A stretch of DNA of 64,000 nucleotides from assembly GCF_001684975.1 (NCBI RefSeq), contig NZ_MAYH01000023.1:1-64000 (forward strand). The letters are read 5' to 3'. Each line of letters opens with the position of its first letter. Positions within the stretch are counted from its first letter, which is position 1. This DNA comes from Chryseobacterium artocarpi (GTDB lineage: Bacteria > Bacteroidota > Bacteroidia > Flavobacteriales > Weeksellaceae). Below the pieces are notes generated by a model that saw nothing but the letters and a program-made list of their open reading frames with translations, was not told where the DNA came from and ran no database searches. Shown in pieces: positions 55,255-64,000 of the stretch. Both the position numbers and the translations under genes were made by a program.

Positions 55255-56661
55255 ATGGTTATTTATCACTTAAGTACAGAATGTTATCCGATAGCAAAAG
55301 TAGGAGGTCTTGCCGATGTGGTGGGAGCTTTACCGAAATATCAGAATAAAATAAAAGGGATTAATGCTAAGGTTGTAATGCCTTGGTACAACAAACCTTT
55401 TGTTTATGACCATGAATTTGAGCTGGTGTTTGATGGTTTCATTCATCAGGGATCCAATATGCTGCAGGTTCAGGTGATGAAAGAAAAATCTGATGTATTG
55501 GGATTTGAACTTTATATGGTGAAAATTCCCGGTCTTTTGGATAGAGATAATCCATATGGTTATCAGGATGAAAGTTTTCAGTTTCTTGCCTTTCAGCAAG
55601 GAATATTACATTGGATGTGTGCAATGGAGATAAAGCCGGATATACTTCATTGTCACGACTATCATACAGGATTAGTACCTTTTATGGTTAAAAACTGTCC
55701 TGAATTTCAGTTTTTAAAAGACGTAAAAACTATTGGAACCATTCATAATGGTGAATATCAGGGAATGATGAGCTGGAATATGGCGAACTATATGCCTGCT
55801 TTTGATTCCTATAAATGGGGTTTGATGGATTGGAACGGAATGATGAATCCATTGGCAAGTATGATCAAGTGTGCTGATGCCTTTACTACCGTTTCAGAAG
55901 GTTATCTGGAAGAACTTTTTATAAGCTTCCGTGGATTGGAAAGCCTTGTTCGTCAGGAATTCGGAAAAGCCTATGGAATTATCAACGGAATTGATACTGA
56001 AGTCTGGAATCCTGCAACCGATCCGATGCTGGATTTCAATTTTAATCATGAAAATGCTGTAGCTCAAAAGAAAAAGAACAAAGAAAAACTGTGTAAAGAG
56101 TATGGTTTAAAACCAAATCTGCCTTTATTTGCCTTTATCGGAAGATTTGCTACAGAAAAAGGAGCTGATCTCCTTCCTGATGTTGTATGGAAAAGCATCA
56201 AGCAAAGTTATGGTGCTTTAAATATCATGATTTTAGGCTCAGGAAATACCTATATAGAAAATAAATTAAAGGAATACGATTATACCTACACCAATTTTGC
56301 GGTAGATCTTGGATATAAAGAACATCTTTCCCATAAGATCTATGCATCCGCAGACTTTCTGTTGATGCCATCAAGAGTAGAACCATGTGGTTTGAATCAA
56401 ATGTATTCCATGAGATACGGAACCATTCCGGTAGTGAGATATACGGGTGGATTGAAAGATACTGTAGAAGATATTTCAACAGGAGGAGCAGGGCTGAACT
56501 TTACTTATGCAGGAGTAGATGATATTGTTCATGCGATGAACAGAGCTCTCGGAATCTATAATCAGAAGAAAGTTATGGAAGATCTTATTCATGCCAATAT
56601 GAATTTTGATTTTTCATGGGAGAAATCTGCAGAAAAATATATAGCTTTATATAATAGCTGA
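55255..56661 (+). CDS. glgA: Glycogen synthase (GT5)
   Basis: ADP-glucose-dependent glucosyltransferase, 468 aa. The KVGGLADVVG nucleotide-binding loop starts at K15; DILHCHDYHTGLVP, TIHNGEYQG, FAFIGRFATEKGADLL and the catalytic Glu region SRVEPCGLNQMYSMRYGT are all present. Two bases downstream of glgB and one base before the lipoprotein gene, clearly co-transcribed. Confidence 0.96.
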   Translation: MVIYHLSTECYPIAKVGGLADVVGALPKYQNKIKGINAKVVMPWYNKPFVYDHEFELVFDGFIHQGSNMLQVQVMKEKSDVLGFELYMVKIPGLLDRDNPYGYQDESFQFLAFQQGILHWMCAMEIKPDILHCHDYHTGLVPFMVKNCPEFQFLKDVKTIGTIHNGEYQGMMSWNMANYMPAFDSYKWGLMDWNGMMNPLASMIKCADAFTTVSEGYLEELFISFRGLESLVRQEFGKAYGIINGIDTEVWNPATDPMLDFNFNHENAVAQKKKNKEKLCKEYGLKPNLPLFAFIGRFATEKGADLLPDVVWKSIKQSYGALNIMILGSGNTYIENKLKEYDYTYTNFAVDLGYKEHLSHKIYASADFLLMPSRVEPCGLNQMYSMRYGTIPVVRYTGGLKDTVEDISTGGAGLNFTYAGVDDIVHAMNRALGIYNQKKVMEDLIHANMNFDFSWEKSAEKYIALYNS

Positions 56662-56662
56662 T

Positions 56663-57199
56663 ATGAAACGTATCTTTTCTTTTTTATCAATCATAATATT
56701 ATTGTTTTCCTGCAACAAGGAAGATGATGGGCTTAACAATGGTTATTTCTGGTTATATGGAGTTGGTCTTAAGAATATGTATGGAGAAGAAGCAATCAAT
56801 GGGGTTTCTGAAAAATGGAAAATAAAATGGATAGATGCCGGAGGTTGTACGATTGATTATGAAACATTCAAAAAAATAATTAATACCAATAAAAAGACTC
56901 GTGCAGCCATTGAAAGTAAATATGGCAAAGATTGGGATGTAAAATATAATAAGGATCTGGAAGACTTTAGGATGAAGCGGGTGGATGTAATGGATATACT
57001 CATTGTAAACAAACTCTTCAGAAACAAGCTTAGAGATCATAATATTCCTATTGATGATGTAGATAAAGAAGTAAAAGAATTGAATGATAAAGGACAATAT
57101 GAAGTAGCTGTAATTAATCCGAAACTTAAATATGAAAATAATATTTGCTTCAGAGTAAATGTAGATACTAAAGACAGAACTGTAAAACTAATAAAATAA
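56663..57199 (+). CDS. Lipoprotein of unknown function within the glycogen operon
   Basis: Type II signal with lipobox: hydrophobic run SFLSIIILLFSC followed by NKED, so Cys17 would be acylated and the protein exported to the envelope. The mature 160 residues are Lys/Asp-rich (many charged residues, a GGCTIDY segment, an ending RVNVDTKDRTVKLIK) with no recognised family. It sits one base after glgA and 15 before glgC, so it is translated with cytoplasmic glycogen enzymes, which is odd for an envelope protein. Confidence 0.75.
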   Translation: MKRIFSFLSIIILLFSCNKEDDGLNNGYFWLYGVGLKNMYGEEAINGVSEKWKIKWIDAGGCTIDYETFKKIINTNKKTRAAIESKYGKDWDVKYNKDLEDFRMKRVDVMDILIVNKLFRNKLRDHNIPIDDVDKEVKELNDKGQYEVAVINPKLKYENNICFRVNVDTKDRTVKLIK

Positions 57200-57214
57200 A
57201 AACGCAATATATTT

Positions 57215-58483
57215 ATGAACCGAAATGTAATCTCTATTGTACTGGGAGGAGGCAGAGGCACAAGATTATTCCCATTAACGTATACAAGATCAAAACCAGC
57301 TGTACCTATCGCAGGGAAATACAGACTTGTGGATATTCCTATTTCAAACTGCCTGAACTCGGGATTGAATAAAATTCTCGTTCTGACCCAGTTTAATTCA
57401 GCATCTTTAAACTCACATATCAAGAATTCTTATCATTTTGATATCTTTAGTCAGGGATTTGTAGATATTCTTGCTGCTGAACAGAATGTTGAAAATGACA
57501 GCTGGTATCAGGGAACAGCAGATGCGGTGCGTCAATCTATGAAGCATCTTGAAAAATATGACTATGATTATATATTAATTCTTTCCGGAGATCAGCTCTA
57601 TCAGATGGATTTCAGAGAAATGCTGGATTTTCATATCGAAAACGGAGGTGATTTAACCATTGCTACCATTCCTGTAAATGCTAAAGATGCCACAGGTTTT
57701 GGGATCTTAAAATCTGATGATGAAGGAAATATTACCTCTTTCTACGAAAAACCTGGATATGATATGCTGGAGGGTTTACAATCCGAAGTTTCAGATGAGA
57801 ATAAACATAAAGGAAAAGAATTTCTGGCTTCCATGGGAATTTATATTTTCACAAAGACAATCCTAAAAAAAATGTTTGATGAAGGAGCGGGTGACGACTT
57901 CGGAAAAGATATTATTCCAAACTCTATCGGGAAATATAAAACATTAAGCTATCAGTATGAAGGATATTGGACGGATATAGGAACAATAGAATCATTCTAC
58001 GAAGCCAATCTGGATCTTTGTCTGGATCTTCCACAGTTCAATCTTTTCTCCTCTTCACCTATATATACAAGAGCAAGGATGCTTCCGCCATCCAAGATAA
58101 ACGGATCTTATGTAAGTAAGGCAGTTTTTGGAGACGGATGTATCATCATGGCTGATAAAATTGAAAATTCAGTGATCGGAAACAGAACAAGAATCGATAA
58201 AGGAAGTACCATTGTTAATTCATATGTAATGGGTGCCGATTTCTACCAGAACACTACAGAGATTGTAATGAACGATAGAAAAGGACGCCCGAATATGGGG
58301 ATCGGGAAATATTGCTATATTGAAAAAGCTATTTTGGATAAGAATTGTTATATCGGTGACAATGTAAAGATCATCGGCGGAAAACATATTCCTGATGGTG
58401 ATTATGGAACACACTCCGTGCAGGATGGAATTGTAGTCGTGAAAAAAGGCGCTGTTCTTCCCCCGGGAACCCATATTGGGTGA
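57215..58483 (+). CDS. glgC: Glucose-1-phosphate adenylyltransferase
   Basis: Makes ADP-glucose, the precursor for glgA; 422 aa. Nucleotidyltransferase motif LGGGRGTRLFPLTYTRSKPA at the start, AGKYRLVDIPISNCLNSG, WYQGTADAVRQ, the ILSGDQLY Asp, and the sugar-phosphate site FYEKPG. The C-terminal left-handed beta-helix ends KKGAVLPPGTHIG. Last gene of the glycogen operon; terminator likely at 58774 after a repeat-rich spacer. Confidence 0.96.
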   Translation: MNRNVISIVLGGGRGTRLFPLTYTRSKPAVPIAGKYRLVDIPISNCLNSGLNKILVLTQFNSASLNSHIKNSYHFDIFSQGFVDILAAEQNVENDSWYQGTADAVRQSMKHLEKYDYDYILILSGDQLYQMDFREMLDFHIENGGDLTIATIPVNAKDATGFGILKSDDEGNITSFYEKPGYDMLEGLQSEVSDENKHKGKEFLASMGIYIFTKTILKKMFDEGAGDDFGKDIIPNSIGKYKTLSYQYEGYWTDIGTIESFYEANLDLCLDLPQFNLFSSSPIYTRARMLPPSKINGSYVSKAVFGDGCIIMADKIENSVIGNRTRIDKGSTIVNSYVMGADFYQNTTEIVMNDRKGRPNMGIGKYCYIEKAILDKNCYIGDNVKIIGGKHIPDGDYGTHSVQDGIVVVKKGAVLPPGTHIG

Positions 58484-58489
58484 TAAATT

Positions 58490-58740
58490 AAGGAAGAGGG
58501 AAGCTGGAGGCTGGAAGTTATCGCAATCGAAGTGATGGATATGGTTGTTCTTTATTGAAAGATTTGTGAAAAATTAGGCTGGAAGTGGGAAGCTGGAGGC
58601 TGGAAGTTATTGCAGTCGAAGTGATAAATATGGTTTTTCCCTTATTAAAAGCTGGTAAAGAATAATTTTAATAGGAGAAAGATCAGTAATCATTGGAATA
58701 ACAGTAACTTCCAGCTTCCCTCATCCCGCTTCCAACCATT
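58490..58740. repeat. Dispersed intergenic repeat: tandem pair plus inverted copy
   Basis: GGGAAGCTGGAGGCTGGAAG occurs at about 58498 and again at about 58589, and each is followed by TTAT(C/T)GCA(A/G)TCGAAGTGAT and TATGGTT-TT, so a unit of roughly 60 bases is repeated at about 91-base spacing. A shortened inverted version (ACTTCCAGCTTCCC...GCTTCCAACC) is at 58709-58738. It fills the spacer between glgC and the next gene and has no coding potential. Confidence 0.7.
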
Positions 58741-58773
58741 AACAAGGTTAATTATTGTTAAACATAAAACAAG

Positions 58774-58801
58774 AGTGAACAGTGTATTGTTCACTTTTTT
58801 T
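58774..58801 (+). terminator. Terminator of the glycogen operon
   Basis: AGTGAACA and TGTTCACT form a perfect 8-bp stem with a 6-base loop (58774-58795), followed by a T-run. It immediately precedes, and shares bases with, the promoter of the next gene. Confidence 0.7.
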
Positions 58802-58817
58802 ATTTGTATTACTTTTG
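58787..58817 (+). promoter_or_regulatory. Predicted promoter of the SRPBCC gene
   Basis: TTG at 58787-58789 and TACTTTTG at 58810-58817 (TAnnTTTG) are separated by 20 bases, the classic Bacteroidota -33/-7 layout. The -33 falls in the terminator stem. The ATG is four bases after the -7 box, so the message is nearly leaderless. Confidence 0.6.
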
Positions 58818-58821
58818 TGCG

Positions 58822-59862
58822 ATGCGTATTTTTAAAATATTAACTGTAATTATTGTTCTTTTAGGAGGAGCTTATGCTGCTTCCATGTATTATTTCGTGG
58901 ATGAAAGCAAGAATTTTACTGTAGAAAAAGAGATTGATTATCCAGTGGATAAAGTCTTTGCACAGTTTAATAATCTTCAGAATTTCACACGATGGAACAA
59001 TTTTTTTACCAGTTCACCTACTATAGATATAGATTATTATACGCCATATGAAGGACAGGGAAGTGCTATTAGTTACGTAGATCCTAAAAATGACACAGAT
59101 GGAGAAATGTTCATCAGATACGAAAACCTGAACAAAACCTTAAAATACCAGCTTTTTGAAGACGAAAACGAAAATCCGACCTTAGTGGATGTGAAATTCA
59201 AGCCGATTTCTGCTGAAAAGACAAAAATTATTTGGTATGTACATACCCCGAAACTTTCAGTATGGAGAAGAGTCGAAAATTTCTGGACAGAAGACCGTTT
59301 TGCTGAAAATATCAACAAAAGTATGATTAATCTTAAAAATTCATTAGGAAATAAGGTTGAAAAAGACAACCAAATGGCAGCCATCAAATACGACAGTTTA
59401 ATGGTGGAAAATGAAGAAGATAAACTGCTATTGGGAATCAATGTAAGTACAGCGAATAAAAAAGATGCCCTTTACAAAAATATCGTGATGAATTATAACA
59501 AAGTCTATAATTTCGTATCGATGGATCTTGGTAAAAAAGACGATGAATTTGGATATCCGGTTCTGATGACTGATGCCGATAATTACAAAGACAAAGAAGT
59601 TTCTTACTTCTTGGGAATTCCACTTTCAAAAAAAATCGGAGTGTCTGACAATAACTTTAATTTTAGGTCTGTAAATCCATCACAAAACTACGTAATGTAC
59701 TATAAAGGGAGCTATGAAGGTCGAATTAGGGCAATTCAGCAGCTGATTCAGAAAGCCAAAAAAGACGAGATGCGCTTCGGAGATATTCGCCAGACCTTTA
59801 TTGAGCGTCCGATGGAAGGTCAGGATGTAAACCTTAAGCTCTCATTATCAGTGTATAAGTAA
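58822..59862 (+). CDS. SRPBCC-family membrane-anchored protein, 346 aa
   Basis: N-terminal membrane anchor (residues 1-22, IFKILTVIIVLLGGAYAASM) followed by a SRPBCC/polyketide-cyclase-like domain (FTVEKEIDYPVDKVFAQFNN, FTRWNNFF, then TKIIWYVHTPKLS) and a C-terminal domain resembling the GyrI/AraC-effector-binding fold. I take ATG 58822; an upstream TTG at 58804 overlaps the -7 box. SRPBCC domains bind hydrophobic ligands; the ligand is unknown. Single-gene unit. Confidence 0.78.
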   Translation: MRIFKILTVIIVLLGGAYAASMYYFVDESKNFTVEKEIDYPVDKVFAQFNNLQNFTRWNNFFTSSPTIDIDYYTPYEGQGSAISYVDPKNDTDGEMFIRYENLNKTLKYQLFEDENENPTLVDVKFKPISAEKTKIIWYVHTPKLSVWRRVENFWTEDRFAENINKSMINLKNSLGNKVEKDNQMAAIKYDSLMVENEEDKLLLGINVSTANKKDALYKNIVMNYNKVYNFVSMDLGKKDDEFGYPVLMTDADNYKDKEVSYFLGIPLSKKIGVSDNNFNFRSVNPSQNYVMYYKGSYEGRIRAIQQLIQKAKKDEMRFGDIRQTFIERPMEGQDVNLKLSLSVYK

Positions 59863-59932
59863 TTTTTTTAGAATATTTTTTTTCTTAAGTTTTTTTAACG
59901 GTTTCAGACTGTTCTAACTCGGTTTTTTTTAT

Positions 59933-59940
59933 TAAATTTG
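59933..59940 (+). promoter_or_regulatory. Predicted -7 box for sucAB
   Basis: TAAATTTG matches TAnnTTTG, 47 bases before the sucA ATG. Confidence 0.45.
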
Positions 59941-59987
59941 AAGATTAATTCTACAAATAAATTTTAATAAATAGATAAACTGTAATA

Positions 59988-62801
59988 ATGGACAGATTTT
60001 CATTCCTAAACGCAGCTCATTCTCAGTTAATTGAGGATTTATACCAACAGTACTTAAAATTCCCAGATTCTTTAGAACCATCATGGAAAGCTTTCTTTCA
60101 AGGCTTCGATTTTGCTTTGGAGAACTACGGAGATGACGATAACATTCAATTTATTCAGGCTCCGGCCAGCGCTGCTCCTGCAGTACAACAGATTTCTCAG
60201 GCTGTATCAAGCGGAGAAGTTCCTGAACACATCAAGAAAGAATTTAAGGTAGTAAACCTTATCGAGGCTTACAGAACAAGAGGGCACCTGTTTACAAAAA
60301 CAAACCCTGTTAGAGAAAGAAGACACTATACACCTACTTTAGACATCGAAAACTTCGGTCTTTCTAAAGAGGATTTAAATACAAAATTCAACTGTGCCGT
60401 TGAAACAGGAATGAAAGAGCCTGCTACTTTAGCAGATTTGATCAAGCATCTTGAAAATATCTACTGTGATTCTATCGGAGTGGAATATATGCACATCAAC
60501 AATGTTGAAGAAAAAGATTTTATTAAAAGATGGCTTCAGGTTAATGAAAACCACCCAAGCCTTTCTGCGAATGAAAAAACAGAAATCTTATTAAAATTAA
60601 ACCAGGCAGTTGCTTTTGAAAACTACCTTCATACAAAATTTGTAGGACAAAAAAGATTCTCATTAGAAGGAGGTGAAACATTGATCCCAGCTTTGGATCA
60701 GTTGATCTCAAGATCTTCTCAGTTAGGAGTAGATGAAGTTGTTCTGGGGATGGCTCACAGAGGTAGACTGAATGTATTGACAAATATTTTCGGAAAATCT
60801 TACAAACAAATTTTCTCAGAATTTGAAGGTAAAGAATTCGAAGAAGATGTATTCTCTGGTGACGTTAAATATCACTTAGGATCATCTAAAAAGATCAAAA
60901 CTGCTTCAGGAGAAGAAGTTTGTATTAACCTTACACCAAACCCGTCTCACCTTGAAACCGTTGCAGCTCTAGTAGAAGGAATCTGCCGTGCAAAAGTAGA
61001 CGATAAGTATAAAGACTATTCTAAAGTATTACCAATCATCATCCACGGTGACGGTGCTATTGCAGGACAGGGTATTGCTTACGAGGTAGCTCAGATGATG
61101 ACGCTTGAAGGATACAGAACAGGAGGTACAGTTCACATCGTTGTAAATAACCAGGTATCTTTTACCACCAACTTCCATGATGCAAGATCTTCAACATACT
61201 GTACAGACATCGCAAAAGTTACAGAATCTCCTGTAATGCACGTGAATGCTGATGATGCTGAAGCAGTAGTTCACGCGATCCATTTTGCAGCTGATTTCAG
61301 AGCGAAATTCGGAAAAGATGTGTACATCGATCTATTAGGATACAGAAAATACGGTCACAACGAAGGGGATGAGCCAAGATTCACTCAGCCTAACCTTTAT
61401 AAAGCTATTTCTAAGCACCCGAATCCAAGAGAAATCTATAAGGAGAAATTACTTAAAGATAGCATTACTTCAAACGATGTAATTGCTAAAATGGAAACAG
61501 AATTTAAAGCTCTTTTAGATAAGGACTTTGATGCTTCTAAAGAAATCGAGAAAAACGTAATGGACGTGTTCATGGCTGAAGATTGGGTAAACTATCCAAT
61601 TGGAAAGAGAGGAGCAGTTCAGTTACCTGTTGATACAAAATATGACTTAGCTAAGTTGAAAGAATTGGCGCTTAAAATGTCAACACTTCCGGCTGATAAA
61701 AAATTCATCAACAAGATTACAAGACTTTTCGATAACCGTGTTAAAGCTATTGAAGGAAATTCATTAGACTGGGCACTAGGAGAGTGGTTAGCTTATGCTA
61801 CATTACTTGTAGAAGGTCACAACGTAAGAATCTCTGGAGAAGATGTAGAAAGAGGAACATTCTCTCACAGACATGCTGTCGTAAAAACAGAAGATACAGA
61901 AGAAGAATATATCCCATTAAGACACGTTTCAGAAAGCAGATTTGATGTATTCAACTCTCACCTTTCAGAATATGGTGTTCTAGGTTTTGATTATGGATAT
62001 GCAATGGCTTCTCCAAATACATTAACCATCTGGGAAGCTCAGTTCGGAGATTTCGTGAACGGTGCTCAAATCATCGTTGACCAATATCTTGCTGCTGCAG
62101 AAGAAAAATGGAAAATCCAGGACGGATTGGTAATGTTACTGCCTCACGGTTCAGAAGGTCAGGGTGCAGAACACTCTTCAGCAAGATTGGAGAGATTCTT
62201 AACACTTTGTGCTAATGAAAACATGGTAGTAGCGAACATTACTTCACCTGCTAACTACTTCCACTTATTAAGAAGACAGTTGAAGTGGTCATTCAGAAAA
62301 CCATTGATCGTAATGAGCCCTAAATCTCTATTGAGACACCCTAAAGTAGTTTCTCCGCTTGAAGATTTCGCAACAGGTTCATTCCAGCCAATCTTAGACG
62401 ATCCAACAGCAGATCCTAAAAAAGTAGAAAAAGTAGTTCTTTGTTCAGGTAAACTGTACTTCGAATTATTAGCGAAGAAAGAAGAATTAAACTGTGAAAA
62501 TATTGCATTAGTAAGATTCGAACAGTTATATCCACTTCAAACGGATGCTATTGAAGCCATCTTCAACAAATACGAAAACAGAAAACAATTAGTGTGGGCT
62601 CAGGAAGAACCTGAAAACATGGGAGCTTGGTCTTATATCTTAAGAAACTTCAGAGATACAGGAATCCAGGTTGTAGCTCCGGTACCAAGCGGTGCTCCAG
62701 CTCCAGGTAGCCACAAAATGTTTGAGAAAAACCAAAATGCAGTAATCAACAGAGTATTCGACAGAGACGATGCTCCTGCAAAAAGACCAGTAACAGCTTA
62801 A
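59988..62801 (+). CDS. sucA: 2-oxoglutarate dehydrogenase E1 component
   Basis: Thiamine-diphosphate decarboxylase of the TCA cycle, 937 aa. The N-terminal segment SFLNAAHSQLIEDLYQQYLK binds E2; VEYMHINN and EKDFIKRWLQ follow; the ThDP fold shows GMAHRGRLNVL, HGDGAIAGQGI and VVNNQVSFTTN; the C-terminal transketolase part has FGDFVNGAQIIVDQY and LPHGSEGQGAEHSSAR. All landmarks present. sucB begins 37 bases downstream in the same operon. Confidence 0.97.
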   Translation: MDRFSFLNAAHSQLIEDLYQQYLKFPDSLEPSWKAFFQGFDFALENYGDDDNIQFIQAPASAAPAVQQISQAVSSGEVPEHIKKEFKVVNLIEAYRTRGHLFTKTNPVRERRHYTPTLDIENFGLSKEDLNTKFNCAVETGMKEPATLADLIKHLENIYCDSIGVEYMHINNVEEKDFIKRWLQVNENHPSLSANEKTEILLKLNQAVAFENYLHTKFVGQKRFSLEGGETLIPALDQLISRSSQLGVDEVVLGMAHRGRLNVLTNIFGKSYKQIFSEFEGKEFEEDVFSGDVKYHLGSSKKIKTASGEEVCINLTPNPSHLETVAALVEGICRAKVDDKYKDYSKVLPIIIHGDGAIAGQGIAYEVAQMMTLEGYRTGGTVHIVVNNQVSFTTNFHDARSSTYCTDIAKVTESPVMHVNADDAEAVVHAIHFAADFRAKFGKDVYIDLLGYRKYGHNEGDEPRFTQPNLYKAISKHPNPREIYKEKLLKDSITSNDVIAKMETEFKALLDKDFDASKEIEKNVMDVFMAEDWVNYPIGKRGAVQLPVDTKYDLAKLKELALKMSTLPADKKFINKITRLFDNRVKAIEGNSLDWALGEWLAYATLLVEGHNVRISGEDVERGTFSHRHAVVKTEDTEEEYIPLRHVSESRFDVFNSHLSEYGVLGFDYGYAMASPNTLTIWEAQFGDFVNGAQIIVDQYLAAAEEKWKIQDGLVMLLPHGSEGQGAEHSSARLERFLTLCANENMVVANITSPANYFHLLRRQLKWSFRKPLIVMSPKSLLRHPKVVSPLEDFATGSFQPILDDPTADPKKVEKVVLCSGKLYFELLAKKEELNCENIALVRFEQLYPLQTDAIEAIFNKYENRKQLVWAQEEPENMGAWSYILRNFRDTGIQVVAPVPSGAPAPGSHKMFEKNQNAVINRVFDRDDAPAKRPVTA

Positions 62802-62838
62802 TAAATAATAATCAATTAAAAAATAAAAAATACTCGAT

Positions 62839-64000
62839 ATGTCAGTTTTAGAAATGAAAGTTCCTTCACCGGGCGAATCAATTACAGAAGTTGAAATTGC
62901 AACTTGGCTTGTAAAAGATGGTGATTATGTAGAAAAAGATCAACCTATCGCTGAAGTAGACTCAGACAAAGCAACTCTTGAATTGCCGGCAGAACAAAGT
63001 GGTGTTATCACTTTAAAAGCAGAAGAAGGTGATGTAGTACAAGTAGGTCAGGTAGTTTGTTTAATTGATATGGATGCTGCAAGACCAGAAGGTGGTGCAC
63101 CTGCTGCTGAAGCTCCAAAACAGGAAGAAGCTCCAAAAGCTGCTGAACCTGCTAAACAAGAAGCTCCAAAACCAGCTGCTCCGGTTGCTGCTCCAACAAC
63201 TTATGCTACAGGAGCTCCATCTCCGGCTGCTAAGAAAATCCTTGACGAAAAAGGAATGGATGCAGGTCAGGTTTCAGGAACAGGAAGAGACGGAAGAATC
63301 ACTAAGACTGATGCTGAATTAGCAGCAGTTCCTGCATTAGGAGGAAGCCCTCTTACTGCTACTGGTTCTAGATCTACAACTACGACTAAACTTTCAGTTT
63401 TAAGAAGAAAAATCGCTCAGAGATTAGTTTCTGTAAAGAATGAAACAGCTATGTTAACTACTTTCAACGAAGTTGACATGTCTGAAATCTTCAGATTAAG
63501 AAAATTATATAAAGAAGAATTCGCTCAGAAGCACGGAGTAGGACTTGGTTTCATGTCTTTCTTTACTAAAGCAGTAACAAGAGCATTAGAAATGTATCCT
63601 GATGTAAATGCATCTATCGACGGAGACTTCAAAGTAAACTATGACTTCTGCGATATTTCAATTGCAGTTTCAGGTCCTAAAGGATTAATGGTTCCTGTAT
63701 TGAGAAATGCAGAAAACATGTCTTTCAGCGCTGTTGAAGCAAACATCAAAGATCTTGCTACAAAAGTAAGAGACGGAAAAATTACTGTTGATGAAATGAC
63801 TGGTGGTACTTTCACTATTACAAATGGTGGTACTTTCGGATCTATGTTATCTACACCAATCATCAACCCGCCACAATCTGCAATCTTAGGAATGCACAAC
63901 ATTATCCAGAGACCAGTAGCTGTTGACGGACAAGTTGTAATCAGACCAATGATGTATGTTGCAATGTCTTATGACCACAGAATTATCGACGGAAAAGAGT
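62839..64000 (+). CDS. sucB: Dihydrolipoamide succinyltransferase E2 (partial, runs off the window)
   Basis: The ATG at 62839 opens 387 codons to the window end. A lipoyl domain comes first ([18 protein letters not shown], lipoylated Lys in [10 protein letters not shown]), then an Ala/Pro/Lys linker, the peripheral-subunit-binding domain ([30 protein letters not shown]), and most of the catalytic domain, with the active-site His of YDHRIIDGK right at the edge. It transfers the succinyl group to CoA. Only the last residues lie outside. Confidence 0.95.
   Translation, partial: MSVLEMKVPSPGESITEVEIATWLVKDGDYVEKDQPIAEVDSDKATLELPAEQSGVITLKAEEGDVVQVGQVVCLIDMDAARPEGGAPAAEAPKQEEAPKAAEPAKQEAPKPAAPVAAPTTYATGAPSPAAKKILDEKGMDAGQVSGTGRDGRITKTDAELAAVPALGGSPLTATGSRSTTTTKLSVLRRKIAQRLVSVKNETAMLTTFNEVDMSEIFRLRKLYKEEFAQKHGVGLGFMSFFTKAVTRALEMYPDVNASIDGDFKVNYDFCDISIAVSGPKGLMVPVLRNAENMSFSAVEANIKDLATKVRDGKITVDEMTGGTFTITNGGTFGSMLSTPIINPPQSAILGMHNIIQRPVAVDGQVVIRPMMYVAMSYDHRIIDGKE

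Noticed and set aside
58804..58806. TTG start for the SRPBCC protein
   Set aside because: Precedes and overlaps the -7 box; ATG 58822 follows it and begins the membrane anchor.

Overview
The window looks like a chromosome segment of a flavobacterium (Bacteroidota), most likely Chryseobacterium or a close relative. The evidence is the low GC content, promoters with the Bacteroidota -7 box TAnnTTTG and few Shine-Dalgarno sites, an orphan Bacteroidota-type VgrG, DUF4428/PH/SHOCT paralogs, and the gene content (cyanophycin and glycogen storage, hisS, sucAB). The genus is an inference; no rRNA or tRNA gene was seen.

Left part, 1-30.4 kb, is accessory DNA. It holds a secreted protein of unknown role (129-1766), a Septu-like ATPase/HNH pair (2570-5928), and a type VI secretion cassette (6420-10252) of VgrG, a NodB-type deacetylase (likely effector), a small membrane protein (likely immunity) and a PAAR-like protein. 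A very large Avs-like nuclease-STAND ATPase with an overlapping partner gene follows (11152-18070). Between these lie decayed gene fragments: a lipoprotein-start relic present twice about 16 kb apart (2178 and 18138), a piece resembling a nucleotide-cyclase-like protein (10403-10516), and others. Next comes a DNA-damage module: an AlkB-like dioxygenase and an XRE/S24 repressor on the minus strand, divergent from dinB and a second dnaE, with two matching 15-bp operators in the shared promoter region. The accessory part ends with a four-gene recombinase operon (25195-30280, minus) of three tyrosine recombinases and a small DNA-binding protein, the layout described for GInt islands. Its right edge abuts an ssb gene whose first codons appear to have been displaced.

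Right part, 30.4-64 kb, is mostly ordinary chromosome: ssb, an HRDC protein, hisS, an amidinotransferase-family enzyme, four PH/SHOCT paralogs (three with an N-terminal zinc knuckle), cyanophycin genes (isoaspartyl peptidase, cyanophycinase, cphA), and a minus-strand run with two clear ATP-grasp proteins, one ATP-grasp-like protein, a GCS2-type carboxylate-amine ligase, a class I glutamine amidotransferase and an esterase. After that come an M17 aminopeptidase, an esterase with a glycogen-binding-like N-terminus, the glycogen operon glgB-glgA-lipoprotein-glgC, an SRPBCC protein, sucA and the start of sucB (cut by the window end).

Functionally the left part is a defence/competition/DNA-repair island and the right part is centred on carbon and nitrogen storage polymers. 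The least explained multi-gene unit is the ATP-grasp/ligase/amidotransferase run at 44.1-50.4 kb, which looks like a ribosome-independent amide- or peptide-bond pathway with unknown product.
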